The notes: generated from the sequence alone by a model not told the origin. Shown: positions 23,058 to 34,212, numbered from the stretch's first letter. The stretch is 64,000 nt of DNA from Aldrovandia affinis (GCA_029706075.1 JAINUG010000039.1:5522001-5586000), one strand, 5' to 3'. A program made the numbers and translations.

Positions 23058-23434
23058 TTTTTAAATTTATTTCTGATTTTTCCCCCGTTTTTCTCCCAAT
23101 TTAGTAGCCAATTATACCCTCTATTTTATTTTCAATTCCCCACCCTCACGAGTCCGCCGCCCATCCTCCGGGAACGAGATTCGTATTCCTGGACCTATTT
23201 CCCCGCCTTCTTTCGAGACGGAGATCTTCCACAGACTCCATTAACCTTCACCTCGGCGGACTCGTGCCGGCTCTCCCTCCCCTCCCCGGAGGCGGACAGC
23301 CAAATGCCGCCTCTGATCGGGCTGACGACCAGGGCCGGTCTGGTAGAAACGCGGGTTTCGATCCGCGTCTCTGACGGGCAGCGCACACCGCTCCAAAGCG
23401 CGGTGCACTAGACCGCTGGGCCATCCGCCAGCAC
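23058..23434 (-). mobile_element. tRNA-derived SINE (family C), copy 2, with 16-bp target duplication
   Basis: ATAAACTGCTTTTATT flanks it at 23042-23057 and 23435-23450. It is nearly identical to the copy at 20558-20949 apart from a few substitutions and a shorter C-run, so both are recent. Confidence 0.9.
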
Positions 23435-23450
23435 ATAAACTGCTTTTATT

Positions 23451-23958
23451 GATCAACAGGACGCAAGGATTGTAGTTATTTGTCTTATTGTAGTTATTGC
23501 GGACCAGAGATTGTATTGTTCTCTCCCACAATGAGAGAGAGAGAGAGAGGGAGACAGATAGTACAGAAAATAATACAACTTCAGCCATCCCCCTTATGGT
23601 CACAGGTTCGATATACAATAAACAAATACAATAAACAAACACTAAACATCCACACATACAGATGCTTCACGACTTTTCAGTTGCTGGTTGCTTTCGTTCA
23701 TATGCGTATACACTCACACACAGAAACACATGCGCCTGCAACAGAGTTGCTTGTGCCTGTGGCGAGTTTCAAACCAAGGATCCCAATGCAACAAGAGACA
23801 CGATTAGCCCCCGAGCTAAAGACTCAAGTCCCCAGCCAATGGAACTAATCGTACTCTTATTGACGTCACGTTCTGTAGCGCACGCTACATTCTGTGTTAA
23901 CACACGTATCGGAGCTCCTCCACTCCCTGAGCTCCTCCACTACACACGCACACACAGA
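23451..23958. other. Intergenic, nothing recognised
   Basis: A CREB-type TGACGTCA octamer occurs near 23861. No gene was recognised. Confidence 0.35.
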
Positions 23959-24060
23959 CATTCTGTCACGGTTGTTCCCCAGATTCACCACCAGATGGCG
24001 GTGTGCGCCTTTTTCCTTGATACGCACTCAGCTGGCTTGAATGACCAATTATCTCTTCCC

Positions 24061-24068
24061 TATAAATA
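24061..24068 (+). promoter_or_regulatory. TATA box of the LTR-like element
   Basis: TATAAATA about 100 bp inside the left end, with a 9-bp hairpin (24094-24118) just where a transcript would start. Confidence 0.55.
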
Positions 24069-24748
24069 CTCGCACCTAACTTCATTCGGGGCGAAATCGT
24101 AAGCCATCTTTACGATTTTTAGCCGGTAAGGTAAGAATGTCTTTTTCAAGACGTTCACAAAGACTACACAAAGACTTTTCTTTAGAAACGACTATCTCCA
24201 TTTCAATCCCTTTTAAAAACGCAAGAACTTAGTTAGTTGTACCTTTTAAGGAAACCTTTCTCTCTAAATGGGGGTTTTCGGTTGGTTTCCGTTCGTCAGT
24301 CTGTTCGACTGCTTTGGGGTCCTAACTTGTTCTTTTGGCTCTTCTAGCCGTTTACGTTTTTGGGGAGTACTCTGGTCCTAACGAAAGAACTTATTTAGTT
24401 TCCTGCTTTTAGAAACCTTGTTCGCTAAAATGCGCTTTTCTTTTGGTTTCGTTTGATCCAGCCGGGTCGACTGGTTCGTGAGTTTCTACTGGTTCTTTTG
24501 GCTATCTGCCTTTCACGTTTTGGACATAAAGAGTTTTGAGTTAAGGTCGGTTCATTAACCATTTAATTGTACCCACTTTTGAAACTTCTCTCGTGTGTAA
24601 ATTGTACCCGCATTTGAAACTTCGCTCGTGTGTAGGAGCGATTGGTTAAGTTTCTTTTGTTGGGTCGCTGAGGCTGTTTTCGGGTTCCAATTTTGTTCTG
24701 GCGGCTTTGCTAGCCTCCTGCGTTTTCTTACGCTCAGTTCTATTTAAT

Positions 24749-25140
24749 AACCTTTAGTTCCTACATTTGAAACTCACTCGTGGTTAGGAGTGTTCCACTA
24801 GTTTCATTTGTTCAGTCGTCTAGGCTGTTTATGGGTTCTATTTTATAACCTTTAGTTCCTACATTTGAAACTCACTCGTGGTTAGGAGTGTTCCTCTAGT
24901 TTCATTTGTTCAGTCGTCTAGGCTGTTTATGGGTTCTAATTCATAACCTTTAGTTCCTACATTTGAAACTCACTCGTGGGTTAGGAGTGTTCCTCTAGTT
25001 TCATTTGTTCAGTCGTCTAGGCTGTTTATGGGTTCTATTTCCTAACCTTTATTTCTTACATTTGAAACTCACTCGTGGTTAGGAGTGTTTCACAGTTTCA
25101 TTTGTTCAGTCTGATAGGCTGTTTACGGGTTACTTATTGT
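24749..25140. repeat. 98-bp tandem array inside the LTR-like element
   Basis: Four units start at 24749, 24847, 24945 and 25044, each opening AACCTTTAGTTCCTACATTT and holding CACTCGTGGTTAGGAGTGTT. The first three are nearly identical; the last is diverged. Confidence 0.9.
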
Positions 25141-26581
25141 TCTGGCGGTTCTCCTAGCCCTCCTGCGTTTACATACGCTCAGAACTTTTGATAACCAAAT
25201 TCTTTGTCACTTAGGAATAGAAACCTTGTTCGCTAAAAATGCGCTTTTATTTTGGTTTCATTCTTGTTCAGCAGATCTCCTGGTATAGGTTTTACTCTGT
25301 GGTTCTGTCGGTCCCCCTTAACCGTTTCGAGTTTTGGCGGACGTCAGATGTGGGTCTTGTTGTGCCCTGCTGTCTGTCGATCCCCCCTAACTGTCTCTTA
25401 GGCTCCTGCGTTTTCATACGCTCAGACCTTTTCGCCACCATTTAATTGTACCCACTATTGAACTTCTCTCGTGTGTAAATTGTACCCTCCTGGTCGCTGA
25501 GGCTGTCTTCGGGTTTCAATATTGTTTTGGTGGCTTTACAGTTTTTGCGGATGCCAGATGTGGGTCAACTTGTGGGCCCTGCTGTCTGACGAGGATGTCG
25601 GATGTGGGTCCAGTCGTCCTGCTGTTCTGCGGTCCCCCTAACCGTTTGAGTTTTTGGACGTTCAGAACTAGTGGGTCTGGTTTTACCATGTTATCTTGTG
25701 GGCTCTCCTAGCTCTTCCGCGTTTCCGGACGCTCAGTATTTTTTGGTTATGTCCAGTCTTAATAAACGTATTACTCGTGTCTTACTAAAAACCCCTTTGC
25801 TCGCTATTAAGCGTTTTCATTTTGGTTTCCGTGGGTTCAGTCGTTTAGACTGGTTTCAGGTGATAACCTGGTTTTGTGGGCTCCCCTAGCCTTTCACATT
25901 TTGGGATGTTCAGAATTATTGGTTCGGGTATTTACATAATACTTATTTAAATTGTACCCTTATTAGAAACCTTGCTCATTTGTTATGGGCTTTTTGTTGG
26001 GTTTCGTTTGTTCAGTCACTTCGACTGTTTCGGGTTGCAATGTGGTTCTGCGGCTCTCCTGGCTTTCGCGTTTTCGGACGCTCGGAACTTTTAGGTATTA
26101 TGCAAACTGTTTAACATGTTTATTGTACCCACTATAAAAACCCTGCTCGCTATTAAGCGCTTTTCGTTCGGGTTCTGGTTGTTCAGCCTGTTGGGCTGTT
26201 TCTGGGTTTCAACCATGTTCTCTCGGCTCTCCTAGCCTTTATTTTGGGATACTCGTGTCTTTATTTTACGAACTTTTAGTTGTAACTATTATAAGAACCT
26301 TGCCCGCTAGGCGGTGCTTTGATTCAGGTTGCTTTTGTTCAGTTCGGTTGGACTGGTTCAGGTTACTAACTTGTTCGTTTGGCTATCATTGCCTTTACGT
26401 TTTAAGACACTTGGAGTTACCACCCGGTGGGTGTGGTTTGCGTTCATCCCTAATTATCTTCCCTATTCTCTGTTTTACAGAGCTAGTGGTTAGACGGGTT
26501 CCGTCTAACTTTTTGATCCCCTAGGGCTTCTGCGAGTGGCGCCTATCACCACCAACCCTTACACATTCATGTGAACATACG

Positions 26582-26582
<1 letters not shown>

Positions 26583-26622
<40 letters not shown>
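26583..26622. repeat. CA microsatellite
   Basis: Short CA run beside the clic6-like last exon. Confidence 0.85.
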
Positions 26623-26623
<1 letters not shown>

Positions 26624-26656
26624 CATGCATACATAGATGCACCACAGTTCAGCCCT

Positions 26657-26824
26657 CTATGTGATCTTCTCGCCAACATTACGTAAGGTAAGCGAACTGG
26701 ATCTCGCGGTGGGCCAGGGGCGAGTGTTGGCGGACTCCTCTCTCTGGTAGGCGCTGTGCAGGTATCTCCACACGCCTGCCATGTCTACTGGGATGTCAAA
26801 GTTCCTGTACTTCCTGGCCACCAC
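26657..26824 (-). pseudogene. clic6: clic6-like last coding exon, C-terminus out of frame
   Basis: A good acceptor (CTGTTGCAG) precedes it. It reads [20 protein letters not shown] then [16 protein letters not shown], the family's helical C-terminal part (typically KKYRNF...WRYL.NAY.R.EF.NTCP). After that the residues lose all resemblance, while a neighbouring frame reads REIQFAY, like the family's QEIEHAY. A one-base shift near 26711-26716 is the simplest explanation. The usual NTCP cysteine is an arginine. Confidence 0.75.
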
Positions 26825-26896
26825 CTGCAACAGACACAGCACAAATGGTCCTACAGTCAACATCACACACAAACCATGCACACTCACCTACAGAAG

Positions 26897-27022
26897 GCAG
26901 TGTAGCACCTTGATGATGTGAAGTTTGGGCAGTAGGGGGCAGTGTAGGACCTTGATGATGTGAGGTTTGGGCAGTAGGGGGCAGTGTAGCACCTTCATGA
27001 TGTGCAGTTTGGTCAGCAGGTT
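26897..27022. repeat. 42-bp tandem repeat copying the exon end and splice donor
   Basis: Units start at 26897, 26939 and 26981. The third is the true end of the clic6-like exon (minus-strand LLTKLHIMK followed by GTGC). The other two, in the intron, read LLPKLHIIK and LLPKPHIIK, each again followed by GT. As 42 is a multiple of three, the frame runs on through all three copies. Confidence 0.85.
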
Positions 27023-27304
27023 GCAGTCTGACAGGATGAGTTCTGCCTCACCCAGGAAGCTGCGTGTGGATTCGCCGGGGTCAGTGGTGCTGTCCTCATT
27101 GGTCTCCTCTGGCAGCAGGTACTCATCCAGCTGCCTCAGAGACTTCAGAAGAGCCTTCTCTAGGCCTGCTGAACTGAGCGGAACTCCATCAGCACCGTGG
27201 CGGCACCAGTCTCTCCTCCGGAGGACTCTTCGATCTTGTTCACGTTGACCTTCACCTCCCCATTAAACGTGACGAACAGCGGGTTCTGCAAATCAGCTGG
27301 TTTC
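26993..27304 (-). pseudogene. clic6: clic6-like fused block (family exons 3 and 5)
   Basis: An acceptor-like AAG at 27305-27307 precedes KPADLQNPLFVTFNGEVKVN and VNKIEE, matching family exon 3 but without the LAPGT stretch normally after DLQN. Some 60 bp follow in which the frame is lost and a TAG is met. Then comes LEKALLKSLRQLDEYLLPEE and, further on, SFLGEAELILSDCNLL, which is family exon 5. No intron separates the two, and the roughly 35 residues of family exon 4 are absent. The block ends AAG|GTGC at 26993. Confidence 0.75.
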
Positions 27305-28692
27305 CTTGGTAACACAAACCCACCCCATCCCCAAATCTGTCAATCCTGGAGTCAGAGTCAAAGTATGCAGGGGTGAGACGAGGGCCTCTAGTGGACACGT
27401 GGTGCACCTGCACAAGTAAGCACATAATAAGGTTCGTCATGCATACACACACACGTATTTTGTCTATAATTGTCTTTGCCTGTGGAGCTGTCCTGAGATC
27501 GTTTCTCTTGTCTGTGCAGCGACTGCTGCAATGTCTGATGTCTAACGTTAGTCACATGTTGTTTAGCTTTATTCGCCTTAAGGAACATCTTGTGTTCCTG
27601 GGGATGGGGATCCTTTACATGGTTGATTAAAATGTTGGCGTCACACACATTTGCAGGTTTGCTGTCCTGTTGCTCAAGTTGAGAAAAATTCGACCATCGG
27701 ACACGATTTCAGGTCACAGCTCTCCAGTTTTAGCGTTTCGAACGTCAGTGAGTTTTGTGCTGAGTATACGTCATTTGTAGCTAATAAAATGATGATGCCA
27801 ATGTCCAAATAAACGAGTAGTATTTGTGCACCCCTACTATAAACATATTCCGTATGTCTGGGAAATGTTTCTACCGAATTGGATGATTAGCTGATCAATG
27901 TTTGTCTCGCCTGCAGGAATAGTGTGCCCAGCAGAATCGTTTCGGTTTGCCGATTGTATTTGCCGATTGACGCTAATGTCACGTGTTTCATTTCCAGACT
28001 AGAATTATGTGCGTATGCACTTCCAAGTACACTAGAACTTTGTTTGGTAATCTGGCATTAATGCTACTCATGGGGTACTCTGTGAATGACAGTGCATGTA
28101 TTGGGTTTGTGCGTCACAGTTATGGCTATGGCTATGGCAATGGCATTTTGTTAAATTTGTATGAACCTTGCGGAATCGCTATTTTCTTTGTGAAACTTTC
28201 TAAAAAGAGAGAAAATTATACCATTCGCAGATATGAGCTAGCATGACACATTCTTTGTGAAATGAGTCGCTGATTGGTCATTTGTGTTGCCATGGCAAAC
28301 AGTCTACAAACTGCCTACTTCCTGCCTACATCGTGAGCCGAGAGAGAGAGTGTGTTCTTAAGACTTTTTAAACGTCAATCCACTTTAAACCCTCTATTTG
28401 TCAGGTCATTAAGCACACCCAGTTCTTAATTAAGTCCTTAACGGTTAACCATTTAACTGGATAATAGTTAACATCCCTAACTGGTATATCTCTTTAGCAT
28501 ATTTATGTTCTCTCTCAGGTGGAAAGCGACAAATAGACAGGTGACCTAAATGCAACAGTTTAAAGCAACTACACTCACCCAAATTGATAAACCTAAGAGT
28601 ATTTGGAAACGGTGGGGCTATACAGTAGGCCCGAGAGATTATCCCTTTACAACCTCCCTGCCCCCCCAGCAGAGCGAGGCCAGTAATAATCT
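27305..28692. other. Between clic6-like parts, nothing recognised
   Basis: Searched for the family exon holding CPFSQR and not found. No repeat recognised. A CA-like run occurs at 27445. Confidence 0.4.
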
Positions 28693-28697
28693 TAATC

Positions 28698-29284
28698 TGT
28701 CATATTCCCGATGTTCCTGTCTCGTTTTTTCCGTTGTCTTGTTCCTCCCTTGTGATTGTTGTGTTAATTGTTTTATTATTTTCAATTATTCTATTATCAT
28801 TCCCTCATTACTCCCCATCATGTTCACCTGTTGCCAATTCCGTCATCCATTCCGGCACACCTGCTTCCCATTTCCATCAGCCCTGCAGTATATCTACCCC
28901 GGTTTTCCAGTCACTCTTCGTCAGATCGTTGTTTCCTCTACCTGGTAGAAGCTGACTCCTGTTACTTGTTTTCCTACGCTGTGTTTACTGTTCTCTCCGT
29001 GTTGCATGTTTTGTATGTTTACCCGTGTTCTTGTCGTTTTCCCCTCGTGTTCAGGTCCATTACTCCTCCGTCCACCAGCTTTGTTCGTCCTGCCAGCCCC
29101 GCCTGCCTGCACGCTTAGCTGCCTCCCGGTTCCCTCCTGTCTGTCCTCCTGTGCATCCCTCCAGAATCCAGCCCATCGTCTCTACTACCTCTGTCATCGC
29201 TTGTTTCATTATTATAATTAAATTTTCACTCTCCATCCTAACCTTCCGTGTCTGCGTTTGGGTTCGTTCCTGTTCATCACAACA
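28698..29284 (+). repeat. 5' LTR of the chromovirus
   Basis: 587 bp, starting TGTCATATTCCC and ending ATCACAACA. A TATA-like GTATATC at 28888-28894 lies about 31 bp before 28920, the proposed transcript start. ATTAAA near 29218 may be the polyadenylation signal. Confidence 0.93.
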
Positions 29285-29285
29285 G

Positions 29286-29296
29286 AACGATCTGAC
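29286..29296 (+). other. Self-priming primer-binding site
   Basis: AACGATCTGAC, two bases after the LTR, is the exact complement of GTCAGATCGTT at 28920-28930 inside the LTR, which is where the RNA should begin. No tRNA 3' end was recognised. Tf1 and its sushi relatives prime reverse transcription with the first 11 bases of their own RNA. Confidence 0.72.
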
Positions 29297-29301
29297 CAAG
29301 C

Positions 29302-30308
29302 ATGGACCCAGCGGACACTAACCAGATCCGTCAAGCCCTGTCCCTACAGGGCGTTCTTGTCGGCCAACAGGGTCAATCCATCCAGGAGCTGACGACAGCG
29401 CTGCACTGCCTCTCCACCAGCGTAAAGGAGAACAAAGATCTTTTACAAAACTTGTTTTCACAACGCGCTGTCCAAGGAAGTTCCCTCCTCGCGTCGCTTC
29501 ACCCCGGACCCGCCAGTTTTCCTGCACAAGGAGCCTCACGTGCCTGCTCCTGATCGTTATGCCGGAGACCTGGGTATGTGCCGCCTTCCTCATTCAATGC
29601 TCCCTGGTTTTCGAGCAGCAGCCTACCTCGTATTCCACTGATGGGTCCCGCATCGCCTACATAATGGGGTTGCTCAAGGGGATGCGCTGGCATGGGCGTC
29701 CGCCTTGTGGGGAGCAATTCTTCTTATTTCACCTCCTACTCCCGCTTCGTTTGAATTAAGGAATGTCTTTGACCACCCCGTCCGAGGTACGAACGTTAGT
29801 CAACGGTTGTTCACCATTTACCAGGGTGCCCGTTCTGTGGCCGACTTCGCGGTGGAGTTCCGCATCACAGCTGCTGAGTCCGGTTGGAACGACCGGGCGC
29901 TCCAAGGGGCTTTTCGGCATGGTCTCAGCGACTCTTTGAAAGATGAGTTGGCTGCCAGGGGAGGACCCAGATAATCTCGACGACCTCATTTCCATGGTCA
30001 TCAGACTTGATAACCGCCTCCGCGAGCGTTACCGGGAAAGAGCTGTCCGTCGTCCCTCCATCTCCTCTTCCCGTGGCTCTCCTCTCTACCCTCCTAGATC
30101 GAGACCTGAATCCCCTGCTGCCTCTCTTCCCAGCCTTGTCTCTACTGCAGCCGTCTCCGAAGAGGTTCCCATGCAACTGGGTCGGGCTCGTCTCGCACCT
30201 GCTGAGCGTCTCCGGAGGTTGCAATCGGGATCCTGCATTTACTGCGGTCAGTCTGGGCATTTCCTGTCTTCCTGCTCCCTTCGACCAAAAGAGGGGGCTC
30301 GCCAGTGA
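29302..30308 (+). pseudogene. Chromovirus gag remnant
   Basis: The start codon at 29302 follows the primer site. The product begins MDPADTNQIRQALSLQGVL and breaks after about 80 residues. Capsid-like stretches continue in other frames (for instance from 29756 and from 29943), and a zinc knuckle CIYCGQSGHFLSSC lies at 30234-30275. At least three frame changes separate these parts. Confidence 0.8.
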
Positions 30309-32110
30309 TTCTGGGGGTCCTGGCGAGTCGTACTACTACCCCACATACTCCGCGACCTCATATGCAGCTCAACGCCGTGTTGTCCTGGAATCAGCAGTCC
30401 TTGCCCTTGTCTGCATTAATCGACTCCGGTTCTGACGAGAACTTCCTGGATTCCAACCTCGTTACCCAAGCTGGCATTGCGTTGGAACCCTCTCTACTCC
30501 TCTGAATGCCAACGCTCTCAACGGCAAGCTCCTCGCTCAAGTTACCCACCGCACCGTACCCCTTCACCTCACCCTTTCGGCAATCACCACGAGACCCTCC
30601 AGTTTCACGTCCTCTCCTCACCCCACGCTCCCTGGTCCTCGGCCAGCCTTGGTTGGTGGCACACAACCCCAATTCGACTGGACCAATAGTCGAGTCACCA
30701 ACTGGAGTCCCTCCTGTCACTCATCTTGCTTGCTGTCTGCTTCTGCTCCTGCTCTACCTGAGGCTCCTACGCCCACCGCTGAACCTCCCAATCTCTCCTC
30801 CATCCCTCCTGCTTATCATGACCTCGTCGAGGTTTTCAGCAAGCAACGCGCCCCTTTCCCTGCCTCCTCACCGACCTTATGACTGTGCCATTGATCTCCT
30901 TCCCGGGGCTCCCTGCCTTCCAGCCGCCTCTTCAACCTGTCCCGTCCAGAGGGAGGCCATGGAGCGCTACATCCGCGATTCTCTCGCCAAGGGTCTCATC
31001 AGGCCTTCTTCGTCCCCTGTTGCTGCTGGATTTTCTTTGTGGCCAAGAAAGACAAGTCCCTTCGTCCCTGCATCGATTACCGTGGCCTCAATAACATCAC
31101 CATCAAGAACAAATACCCCCTCCCACTCATCAGCTCAGCATTCGAGCCACTTCAAGGTGCCGTCATTTTCGAAATTGGATCTCCGCAACGCCTACCACTT
31201 GGTGAGGGTTCGTGAGGGCGATGAATGGAAGACGGCTTTCAACACCCCCTCGGCCACTTTGAATACCTGGTCATGGCCTTTGGGCTTACTAATGCTCCGC
31301 CGTTTTCCAGGCGCTCATCAATGACGTTCTCCGGGACTTCTTAAACCGCTCTGTTTTTGTTTATTTGACGATATCCTCATTTTTTCCACAGCCTCGAGGA
31401 GCACGTCCAGCATGTCCGCCAGGTTCTCCAAAGACTTTTAGAAAATAAATTATTTGTGAAAGCGGAGAAATGCGATTTTCATGTTCACTCTGTTTCCTTC
31501 CTGGGTTACATAATTGAGAGCGGTCAGGTTAGGACGGACCCGAAAAGATCCAGGCGGTGGTTACTTGGCCTAAACCCACCTCCGTGAAGCTGCTACAACG
31601 CTTCCTGGGCTTTGCTAATTTTTACCGTCGCTTCATCAGGGATTACAGTCGGGTTGCCGCTCCCCTCACTCGTCTCACCTCCTCCCCTTACCCGTTTCGT
31701 CTGGTCCTCGGAAGCGGAAGACGCATTTGCGGAGCTTAAGAGCGCTTCACCTCCGCACCCATCCTCATTTTGCCAGATCCATCTCGCCAGTTTGTGGTCG
31801 AGGCTGATGCCTCCGACACCGGGTGGGAGCGGTGTTATCCCAACGCTCTACCCTGGACCAGAAACTCCACCCTTGTGCCTTTTTTCCCGTCGCCTGTCCC
31901 CTGCCGAGCGCAATTATGATGTCGGGAACCGTGAACTCCTGGCGGTCAAGCTCGCCCTTGAGGAATGGCGCCACTGGCTTGAGGGTTCCGAGCAGCCGTT
32001 TATCGTCTGGACTGACCACCGCAACCTGGAGTACATCCAAACGGCCAAACGTCTGAACTCTCGCCAGGCCCGCTGGGCCCTGTTCTTCGGGCGTTTTCAA
32101 TTTTAACCTG
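30305..32110 (+). pseudogene. Chromovirus pol remnant: protease, reverse transcriptase, RNase H
   Basis: The aspartic protease signature LIDSGSDENF is at about 30416-30445. Reverse-transcriptase pieces follow ([16 protein letters not shown] near 31190-31240), with a one-base break falling in the catalytic-box region near 31362-31372. [15 protein letters not shown] (31590-31635) leads into RNase H, with [20 protein letters not shown] near 31910-31970. Frames change repeatedly, so no polyprotein can be made from this copy as assembled. Confidence 0.82.
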
Positions 32111-33612
32111 ACTTTTCGTCCTGGTTCTAAAAATGTTAAACCCGATGCCCTTTCCCCGTCTCCATGTCCCCGAGGTGTTTCCGTTACTCCTGAGACCATC
32201 CTTCCTCCGTCCTGTGTGGTGGCCACTGTCTCCTGGCAGATCGAGTCGGTTGTCCGTGACGCCCAGCAGACCCATCCAGATCCAGGTACCGGCCCTCCGA
32301 ACCGACTCTTCGTCCCAGACCCCGTCCGATCTCAGGTCCTTCAGTGGGTCCACACCTCCCGGTTCGCCTGTCATCCTGGCATCAGCCGCACCCTGAGCCT
32401 GCTCAAGCGGCACTTCTGGTGGTCCACCATCGATGTCGACACCCGTTCTTTTGTGCTCGCCTGCCCCGTGTGTTCCCGGTCCAAGGCTACTCACCAACCT
32501 CCTGCTGGCTTGCTCCGTCCCCTGCCTGTTCCTGGTCGCCCTTGGTCCCACATCGCCCTGGATTTTGTCACCGGTCTCCCCCCCGTCTAAAGGTAACACC
32601 GTGGTCCTCACCATCATCGACCGCTTCTCTAAAGCCGTGCATTTTGTTGCCCTTCCCAAACTCCCCACTGCCTCTGAAACAGCGGACCTTCTCTGCCTCC
32701 ACGTCTTCCGCCTGCACGGCATTCCCCTGACATCGTCTCCGACCGCGGACCCCAGTTCACCTCCCACGTCTGGAAGACCTTCTGTGCTGCTCTTGGTGCC
32801 TCGGTAAGCCTGTCCTCTAGTTTTCACCCCCAGACTAACGGCCAGACAGAGCGCGCCAATCAAGACCTGGGAGCGTCTCTCCGTGTTATCACGTCCAGAA
32901 GATCCCTCGGCCTGGAGCACTCAACTTCCCTGGATTGAGTACGCCACAACTCGTTGACCAGCGCGTCCCACAGGTCTGTCCCCTTCGAGGCTTCCCTTGG
33001 TTACCAACCCCTCTCTTCCCTGTCCAGGAGGAGGAACTGGCAGTTCCCTCGGTCCAGGCCCACTTGGATCGCTGTCGCAGGACCTGGGAGCTCACCCGCA
33101 CTACCCTGCTTAGTTCCACTGATCGGAACCCGCGCCGCTGACCGCCATCGCACCCGGCGCCCAACTACCAACCGGGTCAGGAGGTTTGGCTCTCCACCAA
33201 GGATCTTCCCCTTCACACTACTTCCCGCAAGTTCACACCCCGCTACATTGGCCCCTTCCCCATTGACTCTGTTATTAATCCCTCTGTGGTCAAGCCGACT
33301 TCCAGCCTCATGAGGATCCACCCCTCCTTCCATGTCTCTCTCATTAAACCGGTCTCCAATAGCCCTCTGCCCTCCTGCCGTCGCCCCCTCCACCCCCGGA
33401 TCATCGATGACCACCCGGCCTACACTGTCCGGCGTTTGCTGGATGCACGCCGTCGAGGTCGTGGATTCCAGTATCTGGTCGACTGGGAGGGTTATGGTCC
33501 GGAAGAACGCAGTTGGGTGTCCCGCGCCCTTATTCTGGACCCTTCCCTCATTCGGGACTTCCATCTGTCTCACCCTAACCACCCTGTTCAGATGCCCAGA
33601 GGCATCCGTTGA
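32111..33612 (+). pseudogene. Chromovirus integrase with C-terminal chromodomain, broken
   Basis: Zinc-binding HHCC parts lie near 32345-32490 (ending ACPVCSRSK). The catalytic core begins near 32545, with [17 protein letters not shown] at about 32608-32660. The chromodomain near 33420-33580 reads [20 protein letters not shown]. The last frame is open to TGA at 33610-33612. Breaks occur near 32580, 32770 and 32940. The chromodomain is thought to guide integration to marked chromatin. Confidence 0.82.
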
Positions 33613-33623
33613 GGGGGGGGTAC
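33612..33623 (+). other. Polypurine tract
   Basis: AGGGGGGGG followed by TAC directly before the 3' LTR, the expected plus-strand priming site. Confidence 0.75.
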
Positions 33624-34212
33624 TGTCATATTCCCGATGTTCCTGTCTCGTTTTTTCCGTTGTCTTGTTCCTCCCTTGTGATTGTTGTGTTAATTGTTTT
33701 ATTATTTTCAATTATTCTATTATCATTCCCTCATTACTCCCCATCATGTTCACCTGTTGCCAATTCCGTCATCCATTCCGGCACACCTGCTTCCCATTTC
33801 CATCAGCCCTGCAGTATATCTACCCCGGTTTTCCAGTCACTCTTCGTCAGATCGTTGTTTCCTCTACCTGGTAGAAGCTGACTCCTGTTACTTGTTTTCC
33901 TACGCTGTGTTTACTGTTCTCTCCGTGTTGCATGTTTTGTATGTTTACCCGTGTTCTTGTCGTTTTCCCCTCGTGTTCAGGTCCATTACTCCTCCGTCCA
34001 CCAGCTTTGTTCGTCCTGCCAGCCCCGCCTGCCTGCACGCTTAGCTGCCTCCCCGGTTCCCTCCTGTCTGTCCTCCTGTGCATCCCCTCCAGAATCCAGC
34101 CCATCGTCTCTACTACCTCTGTCATCGCTTGTTTCATTATTATAATTAAATTTTCACTCTCCATCCTAACCTTCCGTGTCTGCGTTTGGGTTCGTTCCTG
34201 TTCATCACAACA
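33624..34212 (+). repeat. 3' LTR of the chromovirus
   Basis: 589 bp, the same as the 5' LTR except for one extra C in each of two short C-runs (in the CTCCCCGG and ATCCCCTCC stretches near 34050-34090). Confidence 0.93.

Larger units (their letters stand above)
23964..26563 (+). mobile_element. 2.6-kb solo LTR-like element with internal repeats
   Basis: It begins TGTCACGG and ends CCCTTACA (TG...CA), and CATTC lies on both sides (23959-23963 and 26564-26568), the 5-bp duplication expected of LTR integration. A TATAAATA box at 24061-24068 sets the strand. The interior has no coding frame. It is built of diverged quasi-repeats of roughly 150-200 bp carrying AAACCTTGCTCGCT-like, TTTTGGTTTCGTTTG-like and TTCAGTCG-like blocks, plus a 98-bp tandem array at 24749-25140. 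No second LTR or pol gene is attached. The family is not recognised. A non-autonomous element, not a solo LTR, is the alternative. Confidence 0.72.

Noticed and set aside
32000..32920. 306-codon minus-strand open frame
   Set aside because: It is the antisense of the chromovirus RNase H/integrase region; the product has no known similarity, while the plus strand has clear domains.
33001..33711. 236-codon minus-strand open frame
   Set aside because: Antisense of the integrase C-terminus and chromodomain.
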